15,724 nucleotides of DNA. It comes from Acidimicrobiaceae bacterium. Its GTDB lineage: Bacteria > Actinomycetota > Acidimicrobiia > Acidimicrobiales > Palsa-688. Below, piece after piece: positions 1 to 7,200 of the stretch. Location of the stretch: assembly GCA_003158835.1 (NCBI GenBank), contig PMLI01000591.1, positions 368 through 16,091 on the forward strand, in the 5' to 3' direction. The translations under genes and the position numbers were made by a program. The notes under the pieces are model-generated. The model made no database searches and had not been told where the DNA came from. It worked only from the letters and a program-made list of their open reading frames with translations. The stretch's first letter is position 1. The number at the start of each line of letters is the position of its first letter.

Positions 1-30
1 CCGGTAGCGGGCGGGCCGGTAGCGGGCGGG
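1..30. repeat. Two perfect tandem 15-bp repeats inside the GDPD gene
   Basis: The unit ccggtagcgggcggg occurs at 1-15 and 16-30 and is followed by a partial third copy (ccggt). The unit is a multiple of three and codes on the minus strand for the pentapeptide ARPLP repeated twice, so it changes protein length without shifting frame. The array may continue beyond the window edge. Confidence 0.85.
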
Positions 31-496
31 CCGGTGGCCAATTGTCGATGGGCCTGGTCCCGAGCAGCGCGGCTACACGACGGGCCAGGACGTGGCGGCT
101 GTGCCAGCCCGGTTCGCCGGGGAGGTCCTTCAGTTCAATGTTGAGCACGACCGGCCCGGGCCGGGTGTTGGTGAGAGGTTGGGCGGCTCGGCGGTCCAGG
201 GCGTCCAGCAGGCCGGCGAGGGTGGCGAGGTGGCCCAGTTCGGCCTCAGCCAGGGCGCACACGGGGGTGCCCACCGGCGCCGTGGCCCCCGCCTCGATGT
301 CGGCCGGCCCCATGGCAGCGTCATGATGGAGCACGACGGTGCCATCGGCGCTCAACCTGGCGTCGATCTCGGCCCCATCGGCTCCCGCCTCCAGCGCGCT
401 GAGCACGGCGCCGACGCTGTTTTGCGGCTCGGGGTGGTCCGCCTCCAGCCAGTCGCCCCGGTGCGCTACCACCAGCGCCGTTGCCGGCCCGGTCAC
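1..496 (-). CDS. Glycerophosphodiester phosphodiesterase, 3' end missing (window edge)
   Basis: Family role: hydrolysis of glycerophosphodiesters to glycerol-3-phosphate plus an alcohol. Read from a GTG at 494-496, the first 165 residues are visible and then leave the window. The family's N-terminal signature is clear: VVAHRGD at residues 8-14, EAGADGAEIDARLSADG near 40-56, then VVLHHD, and a later NIELKD strand. The HRGD histidine, the EID acidic pair and the HHD histidine are the expected catalytic and metal-binding residues. The start lies 2 bp after the threonine dehydratase stop, so the two are probably cotranscribed; no separate Shine-Dalgarno sequence is obvious. No signal peptide is seen, suggesting a cytoplasmic enzyme. 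An in-frame ARPLP repeat sits at the visible end. The family call is firm; the substrate is not known. Confidence 0.88.
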   Translation of the reverse strand, partial: MTGPATALVVAHRGDWLEADHPEPQNSVGAVLSALEAGADGAEIDARLSADGTVVLHHDAAMGPADIEAGATAPVGTPVCALAEAELGHLATLAGLLDALDRRAAQPLTNTRPGPVVLNIELKDLPGEPGWHSRHVLARRVAALLGTRPIDNWPPARPLPARPLP

Positions 497-498
497 CG

Positions 499-1725
499 TC
501 AACGCCGGTACGCCTCGGCCCGGAAGCCCTGAGCCTGCAGGGCGGGGACGACCTGGTCCCGGTGGGATGGGTCGCGCGTCTCGAGGGTCAGGACCACTTC
601 GACCTCGCTCACGCCGATGGGCGCCCCCGAACGGCGGTGCTCGACGGTCAGCAAGTTGAGCCCGAGCCGGCCCAGCGCGCCCGTCAGCATCGCCAGCGCC
701 CCGGGCTTGTCGGCCAGGACGACGCGCACCATGAGGTAGCGACCGGCTGCGGTCAGGCCGTGCTCGATCAGGCGGGTCAGCAGGAGGGGGTCGACGTTGC
801 CCCCCGAGAGGACCAGCACCACGGGCTCGTCGCCCGGCACCGCGCCCGCCATCAACGCCGCCAGGCCGACCGCGCCGGCCGGTTCCACCACCCATTTGCA
901 GCGCTCGAGCAGCAGCACGACGGCCCGGCTGATCTGCTCCTCGGTGACCGTCACGATCCCGTCGACGAGTGCCCGGGCATGTTCGAAGGTCAGCGCGGAC
1001 ACGCAACGCACGGCGATGCCATCAGCCATGGTTTCCAGCGTCGGTAGCTCCACCGGGGCGCCGGCACCCAGAGCGGCCACCATCGTCGCCGCTCCCGCCG
1101 GCTCCACCCCGATGACCCGGGCCTTGGAGGCGCACCCCCGCAAGGCGGCGGCCACGCCCGCGATCAGGCCTCCTCCCCCCACCGGCACGAGCACGAAGCC
1201 GCTGACGGCCACCTCCTCGACCAACTCGAGGCCGATGGTGCCCTGGCCGGCGATGACATAAGGGTCGTCGAAGGGGGGGACGTAGCAGGCCCCGTGCTCG
1301 GCTGCATAGAGGCGGGCGGCGGTGATGGCGTCGTCCAGGTTGCCGGGCTCGAAACGGACCTCCGCCCCGTAGGCGCGGGTGGCCTCTACCTTGGGCAACG
1401 AGGCGCCCTGAGGCATGAAGACGGTGGACCGCAGCCGGCACAACGAGGCCGCCAGGGCCACTCCCTGGGCGTGGTTCCCGGCGGAAGCGGCCACGATCTC
1501 CTCGGTGGCCCTGCCCGCGGCCACGACCGAGACCCGGTTGTACGCCCCCCGGATCTTGAACGACCCCGTCCTCTGGAACTGCTCGGGTTTGACGAACACG
1601 GGCCGGCCGGCGAGCTGGGACAGGGCGTTCGAGTACAGGGCCGGAGTCGGCCGTATGACTCCCTCTAGTCGTCTCGCCGCCTCCTCGATCTCGTCCAAGC
1701 CGACGAGGGGGCTGATCGGGACCAT
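499..1725 (-). CDS. ilvA: Threonine dehydratase (threonine ammonia-lyase) with C-terminal ACT domain
   Basis: PLP enzyme deaminating L-threonine to 2-oxobutanoate, the entry to isoleucine synthesis, or a catabolic serine/threonine deaminase. The 408-aa protein has the fold type II PLP lysine in GSFKIRGAYN (Lys57), the substrate loop SAGNHAQG (81-88) and the phosphate-binding GGGG loop (183-186). The last ~75 residues form one ACT domain (YLMVRVVLADKPGALAMLTG...), as in the single-ACT TdcB-like class, shorter than the two-ACT enterobacterial IlvA of ~510 aa. The ATG at 1723-1725 gives a normal N-terminus; the ribosome-binding site is weak. The GDPD gene follows 2 bp after the stop, and tag diverges upstream. 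Whether the role is biosynthetic or catabolic cannot be told from sequence. Confidence 0.94.
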   Translation of the reverse strand: MVPISPLVGLDEIEEAARRLEGVIRPTPALYSNALSQLAGRPVFVKPEQFQRTGSFKIRGAYNRVSVVAAGRATEEIVAASAGNHAQGVALAASLCRLRSTVFMPQGASLPKVEATRAYGAEVRFEPGNLDDAITAARLYAAEHGACYVPPFDDPYVIAGQGTIGLELVEEVAVSGFVLVPVGGGGLIAGVAAALRGCASKARVIGVEPAGAATMVAALGAGAPVELPTLETMADGIAVRCVSALTFEHARALVDGIVTVTEEQISRAVVLLLERCKWVVEPAGAVGLAALMAGAVPGDEPVVLVLSGGNVDPLLLTRLIEHGLTAAGRYLMVRVVLADKPGALAMLTGALGRLGLNLLTVEHRRSGAPIGVSEVEVVLTLETRDPSHRDQVVPALQAQGFRAEAYRR

Positions 1726-1750
1726 CCGACCAGCTTGCTAGGGCTGGGGA

Positions 1751-1773
1751 GGGCCGGTCAAGCAGGCCGGCCC
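1751..1773. promoter_or_regulatory. Perfect 7-bp inverted repeat in the ilvA/tag divergent spacer
   Basis: GGGCCGG (1751-1757) and CCGGCCC (1767-1773) are exact reverse complements separated by 9 nt. The loop contains TTGACC on the minus strand, a possible -35 element pointing at the threonine dehydratase. It could be an operator or a hairpin; in GC-rich DNA such repeats also arise by chance. Confidence 0.35.
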
Positions 1774-1779
1774 ATTGGG

Positions 1780-1785
1780 TACTGT
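1780..1785 (+). promoter_or_regulatory. Candidate -10 element (TACTGT) for tag
   Basis: TACTGT matches the actinobacterial TAnnnT pattern and ends 9 nt before the ATG at 1795. Transcription would therefore begin almost at the start codon, giving a leaderless or near-leaderless mRNA, consistent with the absence of a Shine-Dalgarno sequence. I see no convincing -35 element. Confidence 0.3.
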
Positions 1786-1794
1786 GCTGTTGGG

Positions 1795-2415
1795 ATGCCG
1801 ATGACCGACGGGACCGTGATGTGCGGCGACGGGGCCCGGCGGTGCCCATGGGGGGCGGCCCCGGCCGAGTACCGGCGCTACCACGACGACGAATGGGGGC
1901 GCCCCGTCGGCGACGACAGGAGGATCTTCGAAAAACTGTGCCTCGAGGGGTTCCAGAGCGGGCTGTCCTGGCTCACGATCCTGCGCAAACGGGAAGGTTT
2001 TCGCACCGCGTTTGCTTGCTTTGAGCCGACCGCCGTGGCCGGGTTCTCCGAGGACGATGTGGAGCGGTTGATGTCCGATATCTCGATTGTTCGTCACCGG
2101 GGGAAAATAGAGGCGACCATCGCAAATGCGCGTGCCCTCCTCGGCCTGTGGGGAAAAGGGCAGTCATTGGCCGCCCTGCTCTGGGCGCACGAGGCACCGG
2201 GGCCGGCCCCGGAGGGCACCGGGGACGTGCCGGCCTCCACCGTTCAGTCCCGGGCCTTGTCGGGCGAGCTACGCCGGCACGGCTTCCGGTTCGTGGGCCC
2301 GACTACCGTCTACTCCGCTCTGCAGTCCCTGGGGGTGGTCGACGACCATCTCGGCGGCTGTGACTTCCGCGCCGTCGTAGAGGCAGAGCGCGGCCGGTTC
2401 GAACGACGCGCGTGA
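1795..2415 (+). CDS. tag: DNA-3-methyladenine glycosylase I
   Basis: Removes 3-methyladenine from alkylated DNA, starting base-excision repair; cytoplasmic. The 206-aa product carries the Tag signature. RCPWG (Cys17) and YHDDEWG (His30) supply the N-terminal zinc ligands, HLGGC near the C-terminus supplies the other His and Cys, and LCLEGFQSGLSW contains the conserved glutamate and tryptophan of the base pocket. The length fits the family (~190-200 aa). I chose ATG 1795 because family proteins begin close to the first zinc cysteine; ATG 1801 is equally possible, and an upstream start at 1735 would add 20 unconserved residues. The stop overlaps the start of the phosphatase gene as GTGA, so the two are surely cotranscribed and probably translationally coupled. 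Confidence 0.93.
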   Translation: MPMTDGTVMCGDGARRCPWGAAPAEYRRYHDDEWGRPVGDDRRIFEKLCLEGFQSGLSWLTILRKREGFRTAFACFEPTAVAGFSEDDVERLMSDISIVRHRGKIEATIANARALLGLWGKGQSLAALLWAHEAPGPAPEGTGDVPASTVQSRALSGELRRHGFRFVGPTTVYSALQSLGVVDDHLGGCDFRAVVEAERGRFERRA

Positions 2416-3149
2416 GCGCAGGTGCGGCGGCGCCGGGGATGACTATGGGCATCTACAGTGCGGCGGAGCACGGCCCCTTCGACATAATCGGCGACGTCCA
2501 CGGGTGCTTCGACGAACTGGCGGAGCTGCTGCGCCGTCTCGGCTACGCCTTGGCCGGGGCCGGCACCGGTGCTTCCCACCCGGGCGGCCGGCGGGCGTTG
2601 TTCGTGGGGGACCTGGTCAACCGCGGCCCGGCCACACCGGCTGTGTTACGCCTCGCCATGGGCATGGTGGCGTCGGGAAATGCGCGGTGCGTTCAGGGCA
2701 ACCACGACGTCACCCTGGTCAGCGCGCTCAAGTCGCCCGGGGCCGGCCTGTGGCCCGGGGCGGCGGGGGCGGGCGGTGTGAGGCCGGGCCACGGTTTGGC
2801 TGAGTCCCTGGACCAGCTGGCGGACGAGCCGGCGGACTTCCCGCCCCGGGTGGCCGTCTTCCTCGATGGGCTCGGAGGCTACCTGGTACTGGACGGCGGC
2901 AAGTTGGTGGTGGCCCACGAGGCTATGCCCGCCGGCCGGGCTGAGGGGGCGGCGGCGCAGGCGATGGTCGTCTATGGGCACACACCGGTGGCGCGCTCGG
3001 TGTGGGTGGACGGGGCGATTTGTATTGACACGGGCTGCGTTTACGGGGGGAGGCTCACGGCCCTGCGTTACCCGGAACGGGAGCTGGTGAGCGTTGCCGC
3101 CCGCCGAACTTATTGGCAACCGGCCCACCTTCGCGGGCCTTCTCTGTGA
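2412..3149 (+). CDS. Metallophosphatase resembling the phosphatase module of bacterial Pnkp
   Basis: A 245-aa binuclear-metal phosphoesterase. Motifs in order: GDVHG (27-31), GDLVNRGP (66-73), GNHD (96-99), His169 in VVAHEAM, YGHTP (188-192) and IDTGC (205-209), ending in YPERELVS. From memory, the order and C-terminus match the central 2',3'-phosphatase domain of bacterial Pnkp, but kinase and ligase modules are absent. A stretch of a few dozen residues usually found between the VVAH and YGHTP motifs is missing. GDxVNRG replaces the canonical GDxVDRG, changing a conserved second-shell acidic residue. The GTG at 2412 overlaps the tag stop; ATG 2439 is an alternative start. Coupling to tag suggests DNA end cleaning, for example of 3'-phosphates. 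A PrpE-like nucleotide tetraphosphatase or protein phosphatase role remains possible. Confidence 0.85.
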   Translation: MSAGAAAPGMTMGIYSAAEHGPFDIIGDVHGCFDELAELLRRLGYALAGAGTGASHPGGRRALFVGDLVNRGPATPAVLRLAMGMVASGNARCVQGNHDVTLVSALKSPGAGLWPGAAGAGGVRPGHGLAESLDQLADEPADFPPRVAVFLDGLGGYLVLDGGKLVVAHEAMPAGRAEGAAAQAMVVYGHTPVARSVWVDGAICIDTGCVYGGRLTALRYPERELVSVAARRTYWQPAHLRGPSL

Positions 3150-3155
3150 TATAAC
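3147..3155 (+). promoter_or_regulatory. Extended -10 promoter at the phosphatase stop codon
   Basis: TGaTATAAC matches the extended -10 consensus (TGn plus TATAAT) with one mismatch, and its TGA is the phosphatase stop codon. Transcription would start near 3162, giving a ~30-nt leader that contains the Shine-Dalgarno sequence of the next gene. No good -35 is visible, as is normal for extended -10 promoters. Confidence 0.5.
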
Positions 3156-3180
3156 CGACCACACTTGGATTACGAGCGAG

Positions 3181-3188
3181 GGAGAAGG
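3181..3188 (+). promoter_or_regulatory. Strong Shine-Dalgarno fixing the start at 3192
   Basis: GGAGAAGG has its GGAG core 7 nt before ATG 3192. This settles the start against the in-frame upstream TTG at 3165, which would lie between the promoter and this ribosome-binding site. Confidence 0.7.
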
Positions 3189-3191
3189 CCT

Positions 3192-3833
3192 ATGACCGAG
3201 GTGATTTCTACCACCATACCTGGGCGACCGCCGGCCAGCGGCGGGCCGGGAGCCGGGCCGGGCGGAGCCGCCCCGGCCGCCCCACCCCTACAGATAGTGC
3301 CGTTGGCCGGTATACCTTTCGTAGTGGCGGCGCTGGTGGGGCTGGTGGTCGCCTTGGCCATCAACAAGCTTTGGGCGCTCGATTTCTTCCATGTCGTCAG
3401 TGGGGCCCTGTGGACAGGGATCGACCTTTTCCTGGGCTTTATCATCGGCCCCGTGCTGGGCCGGATGAGCATCCCGTCCCGGGTCGAATTCTCCAAGCGT
3501 TTCATGCCAAAAATGGTGCTGCTCATGCCCACCCTGGTGATAACCACGATGGCTGCCGGCTGGCAGTTGGCGAGGCACGTCGGTAACTTGTCGGCCGCCA
3601 ACCCGAACCATGGATGGATAGTGGCCAGCTTCGTCGTGGTCGGTGTGATGGCCATAGTCGCTTTGGGCATCCTGGAGCCGGCGAACCTCGCCGTACTTTT
3701 CGAGCTCAGAAAGCCGGCGCCTAATGGCGCGCTCATCGGCAAATTGATGCGCCGTTTTATATACACAGCGGGCGTCACCGGTGCCATGCAGGTCGCCACT
3801 CTGGTGATAATGACGAAATTGGCGTCGTCGTGA
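3192..3833 (+). CDS. Multi-pass membrane protein, possibly DUF2269/CopD-like
   Basis: A 213-aa protein with a disordered Pro/Gly/Ala-rich N-terminus of ~35 residues followed by about five hydrophobic segments. These begin near IVPLAGIPFVVAALV, FFHVVSGALWTGIDLF, MVLLMPTLVITTMAAG, WIVASFVVVGVMAIVA and FIYTAGVTGAMQVATL. The FFHVVSGALWTG segment, with a histidine at the membrane face, recalls the first helix of DUF2269 and CopD-type proteins, where such a histidine may bind haem or metal; a second histidine follows helix 3 (ARHVGN). The resemblance is from memory and no substrate is claimed. The stop overlaps the next start as GTGA, so the two membrane proteins are probably made in equal amounts and may form one complex. 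Confidence 0.75.
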   Translation: MTEVISTTIPGRPPASGGPGAGPGGAAPAAPPLQIVPLAGIPFVVAALVGLVVALAINKLWALDFFHVVSGALWTGIDLFLGFIIGPVLGRMSIPSRVEFSKRFMPKMVLLMPTLVITTMAAGWQLARHVGNLSAANPNHGWIVASFVVVGVMAIVALGILEPANLAVLFELRKPAPNGALIGKLMRRFIYTAGVTGAMQVATLVIMTKLASS

Positions 3834-4276
3834 GCGCGCCGTCATCTCCCGGGGCTGGTCCGACGGGCGCGCCGTCTGGCCGAGCCCTGCCACCGGTGGC
3901 TCAAGTGGCCGTGCTGTCGATGGCCCTGGTTATCACCGGGGGCATCTACATGGCCGCTCACATCCCGGCCCGGGTATCGTTGGCCCTCCCGATCGGCCTG
4001 CTGGTGGCGGCCGGTGCCCTCGTGCTTGCCAATCTGGTGCAGCTGGCGCGCCTCAGGAAGTTTGCCTGGAGCACCTTCTTCCTGGTCGGCAAGTGGTCGC
4101 TGGTGGCCTATCTGGTCATTACGGGCATGCTCGAGTACATCTTCGTGCTCGACGGTACGCGGGGCTCGACCCTCGCCATCATGACGGTCATGCTCGCCAT
4201 ATTTGCGCTCGACGTGCCCGTGCTGCTGGCCTTCTCGGTGGCTCGTTACCAGCCTGTCGACGAAGCAACTCGCTAG
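3830..4276 (+). CDS. Small four-helix membrane protein, partner of the preceding gene
   Basis: A 148-aa protein with a short Pro/Gly/Ser-rich N-terminus and four predicted transmembrane helices, starting near VAQVAVLSMALVITGG, VSLALPIGLLVAAGALVLA, FFLVGKWSLVAYLVITG and LAIMTVMLAIFALDVPVLL. I do not recognise the family. Two features are visible: a histidine-containing MAAHIPAR loop after helix 1, and an acidic residue in helix 4 (FALDVPV). The GTG at 3830 overlaps the upstream stop by 4 bp. Low charge and similar N-terminal tails suggest a paired membrane complex with its neighbour. Its TAG stop shares the palindrome CTAG with the stop of the convergent lhr gene, and an intrinsic terminator follows at once. 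Confidence 0.72.
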   Translation: MSAPSSPGAGPTGAPSGRALPPVAQVAVLSMALVITGGIYMAAHIPARVSLALPIGLLVAAGALVLANLVQLARLRKFAWSTFFLVGKWSLVAYLVITGMLEYIFVLDGTRGSTLAIMTVMLAIFALDVPVLLAFSVARYQPVDEATR

Positions 4277-7200
4277 CGCGGCCCGGTGGCAGACGGGCCG
4301 GGTTTTTCGGCGCTCACCGGCGCCGGCTGGCCCGGGCCCGTCGCCAGCAGCCCGTCCCGCAGGACGATGCTGTTGGTGCGCACGGCCGGCACCCGCTTGC
4401 CGGGCAGGATGACCCCAGAAAGGTTGAGCGGGTCGGCGGCGCAGAGAGTTACCAGCTCGTCCTTGCCTGCGCTGCGCCGGACATGGCGGAGCAGGTCCAG
4501 GGCCTCGGGCAGGGCGTACTGCTCGCCGGCAAAGCCGTTGACGAACCGTCCGCCCCTGACCAGGCCACGCGCCTCGAACCTGCGCAGGCTCCACAGGATC
4601 TCACGCCAGGGCACGGCAATGTCTTCCTGGGCGACCAGGTCCCAGAAGACGACGCCCCAGCGGGCCAGCAATTGGCCGGCCATCTGTTCGGCCAAGTCGT
4701 CTACCGCCATCGTCAGCTGCCCGCTGTGCGCCGCCGTGGCCAGCAGGGCCCAGCGGCCCTCGCCGGGTTGGCGCAAGGAGCGCTGGGCCCCCGGGCTGGG
4801 GCGCGGGCCGAAGCGGCGACGCTCGGGCATGTGCCGGCGTGACCAGGCCTGCCGACGGGAGAGCAGGGCTCTCACGGCGGCAAAGCCGTCCGCCGTTACG
4901 ATGCCCCGCGCCACCAGGTCCCACAAGCCTTCCTGCACCTCGGCGGGGAGGCGTCCCGTGGCCCCGGGCAGGTCCGAGGAGAACATGGCGCCGTTGGACC
5001 GCAGGGCGTCGAGCACGTCGCGGGCGGGCCCGTGGGCGGGTTCTTCCGGGAGGGCCTCGCCCCGGGTCGCCAGGGTGAGCCAGGGCAGCTCGGACCGGAG
5101 AGTGAAGGTGACCGGCGTGGCCCGGGACGGGGTGGAGGCTCCTCGCCGGGGCTGGCCTTCCGTCTCCGGGGCCCGCAACGACAGCCGTCCCCAGCTGACC
5201 TCCCCGGACAAGCAAAGGTCCTCCAGCCAGCGGCGCTGGTAGTTGTCGACTCGAGCGGGGAAAACGTGTTCCTCCCAGGCGCCGGCAGCGAGCTCGAAAC
5301 CTTGCAGTTGCTCGATCACGGCCAACAGCCCGGTCCGGCCCTGTAGGCCCGTGCCGGGGGCGACATGCTGCCAGCGCAACAGGAACCTCATGAAATCCTG
5401 CGGGCTCAGGGGCTCGACATCCCGGCGGAGCCGGTTCTGGGTGTAACCGTGTACCCGGGCCAGGAGGTGACGGGCGCACCACTGCTCTTCGTCGCCCAGT
5501 AGCGGGTCGAAGCGGCCGCGCATGGCAAGCCCTTCGCCCTCGAGGCGGGCCAGACCGACCTGGGCCCGGCTGAGCGGCAGGGCACCGCGGGCGGCCAGGG
5601 CGCTTACGGTGACGGGGCCTGTCAGTTGAAGGTGGCCCCGCAAAGCCAGAGCGGCGGCGACGTCGGCGTCGGTCGCCTCCTCCCCCTTGGCGCCGCTACC
5701 GCCACTGCCTCGTCCGCCTCGCTCGAGAAACGGGGCGAGCCGGTAGTCGGGCTGAAAACAGCTGTCCGGGAACAGCGCCTCGGCCCAGTGCCTCCTCTCG
5801 GTGGCGCACCAGAGCACGCTGCGCCCCTCGCCTTCGCCCCCCGCCGGCACGAGCACTTCCATGGCCCGCCCCGTGGCCACCAGTTGCCGGCACCACTCCT
5901 GCCAGTCCGCCCGAGGTCGGTGGACCAGGGTAGACAACAGCAAGTCGTGCAGCTCGTCAGGGCCCCGTGGGCTCGGCGCCACCTCGGCCCGGACTTTTTC
6001 CAAAGCGGCGCCGTCGAGGCTCGACAGGTCCCGGGCTTCCACGGGCAGGCCCCGGCGCAGTTGCACCTGGCGGGAACGTCTCTCCTCAAGGGGGGCGTCG
6101 TCGAGGTAGGTGTACGGTTGGCCGTTTACGATCTCGTGCGAGAGAACCGACGGTTCCACCGAGTCGACGAAATGGGACCTGACCGATCCCGAGTGCAGGT
6201 TGGTCACGAGGGCCTTCAGCCCGTCGACGTCCATGGCCTCGTGGAGGCAATCGTCGAGCACCTGGCGCACGATTACATGGTCGGGCAGCTGGATGGGGCC
6301 GGGCGGGGTGTTTTCCTGGCAAGCGGCCAGGGCGGGGAAAATCGCCGCCATGAGGTCGTCGGCCTCCATGCGCTGGACCGGCAGGGGGTTCTTCTTCCCG
6401 CCCCGGAAGCGCAGGATGGCCAGGGAGCGGCTCAGGTCCCACCGCCAGCGCGAGGCAAACATCGGCGAGGCCAGGACGGCTTGTTCGAGCGTCGTCTCGA
6501 CTGTGTTGGGGTGCAGGAGGCGCGCCGCCGACGAGAGCGGGAAACTGTGCTGCGGGCCCAGCGACAATATGACGGCGTTGTCGCTGGCCGCAGCCTGGAG
6601 CTCGAAATCGAAAGTGACGCAGAACCGTTTACGCAATGCGAGCCCCAAGGCCCGGTTTACCCGCCCGCCCAAAGGTGAGTGGACGACCAGCTGCATGCCG
6701 CCGCCTTCATCGAAGAAGCGCTCGAAAACCACGTCCTCATGGGTCGGCATGACCCCCAATTGCCCGAGCCCGGTGCCCAGATAGGCGACGATCTGCTCGG
6801 CTGGTCCGGCCCGAAGGCCGCACGTTCCCCGGACGTACCCGACGGCGGCATCCGGGCCCGCCTGCTTCAGTTGCGACTCGACGCCGGAGCGGAGGGCGGA
6901 CACCTCTTCGGAAAGCTCTGCCGTACGCGACGGCGCCTCTCCCACCCAGAACGGGATGGTGGGTGACGCACCCTGCGCGTCGGTCACTCGCACCTCACCC
7001 GGGGTGACGCGGCGAATGCGCCAAGAGTGCGTGCCCAGCGCGAACACGTCGCCGGCCATGGACTCGATGGCGAAGTCCTCGTTGAGCGAGCCGACGACGG
7101 TCTCCTCGGGCTCGACCACGACCCGGTAATCGCCGACCTCGGGGATGGCCCCACCGCTGGTCAAGGCGGCCAACCGGGCGCCCCGGCGGGGCCGCAGCAC

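Noticed and set aside
1022..1849. 275-codon minus-strand open frame over the threonine dehydratase
   Set aside because: Arg/Gly-rich shifted-frame shadow; the dehydratase frame carries all family motifs.
5626..6678. 350-codon plus-strand open frame opposite lhr
   Set aside because: Antisense of the Lhr C-terminal region, with no domain-like pattern or ribosome-binding site.
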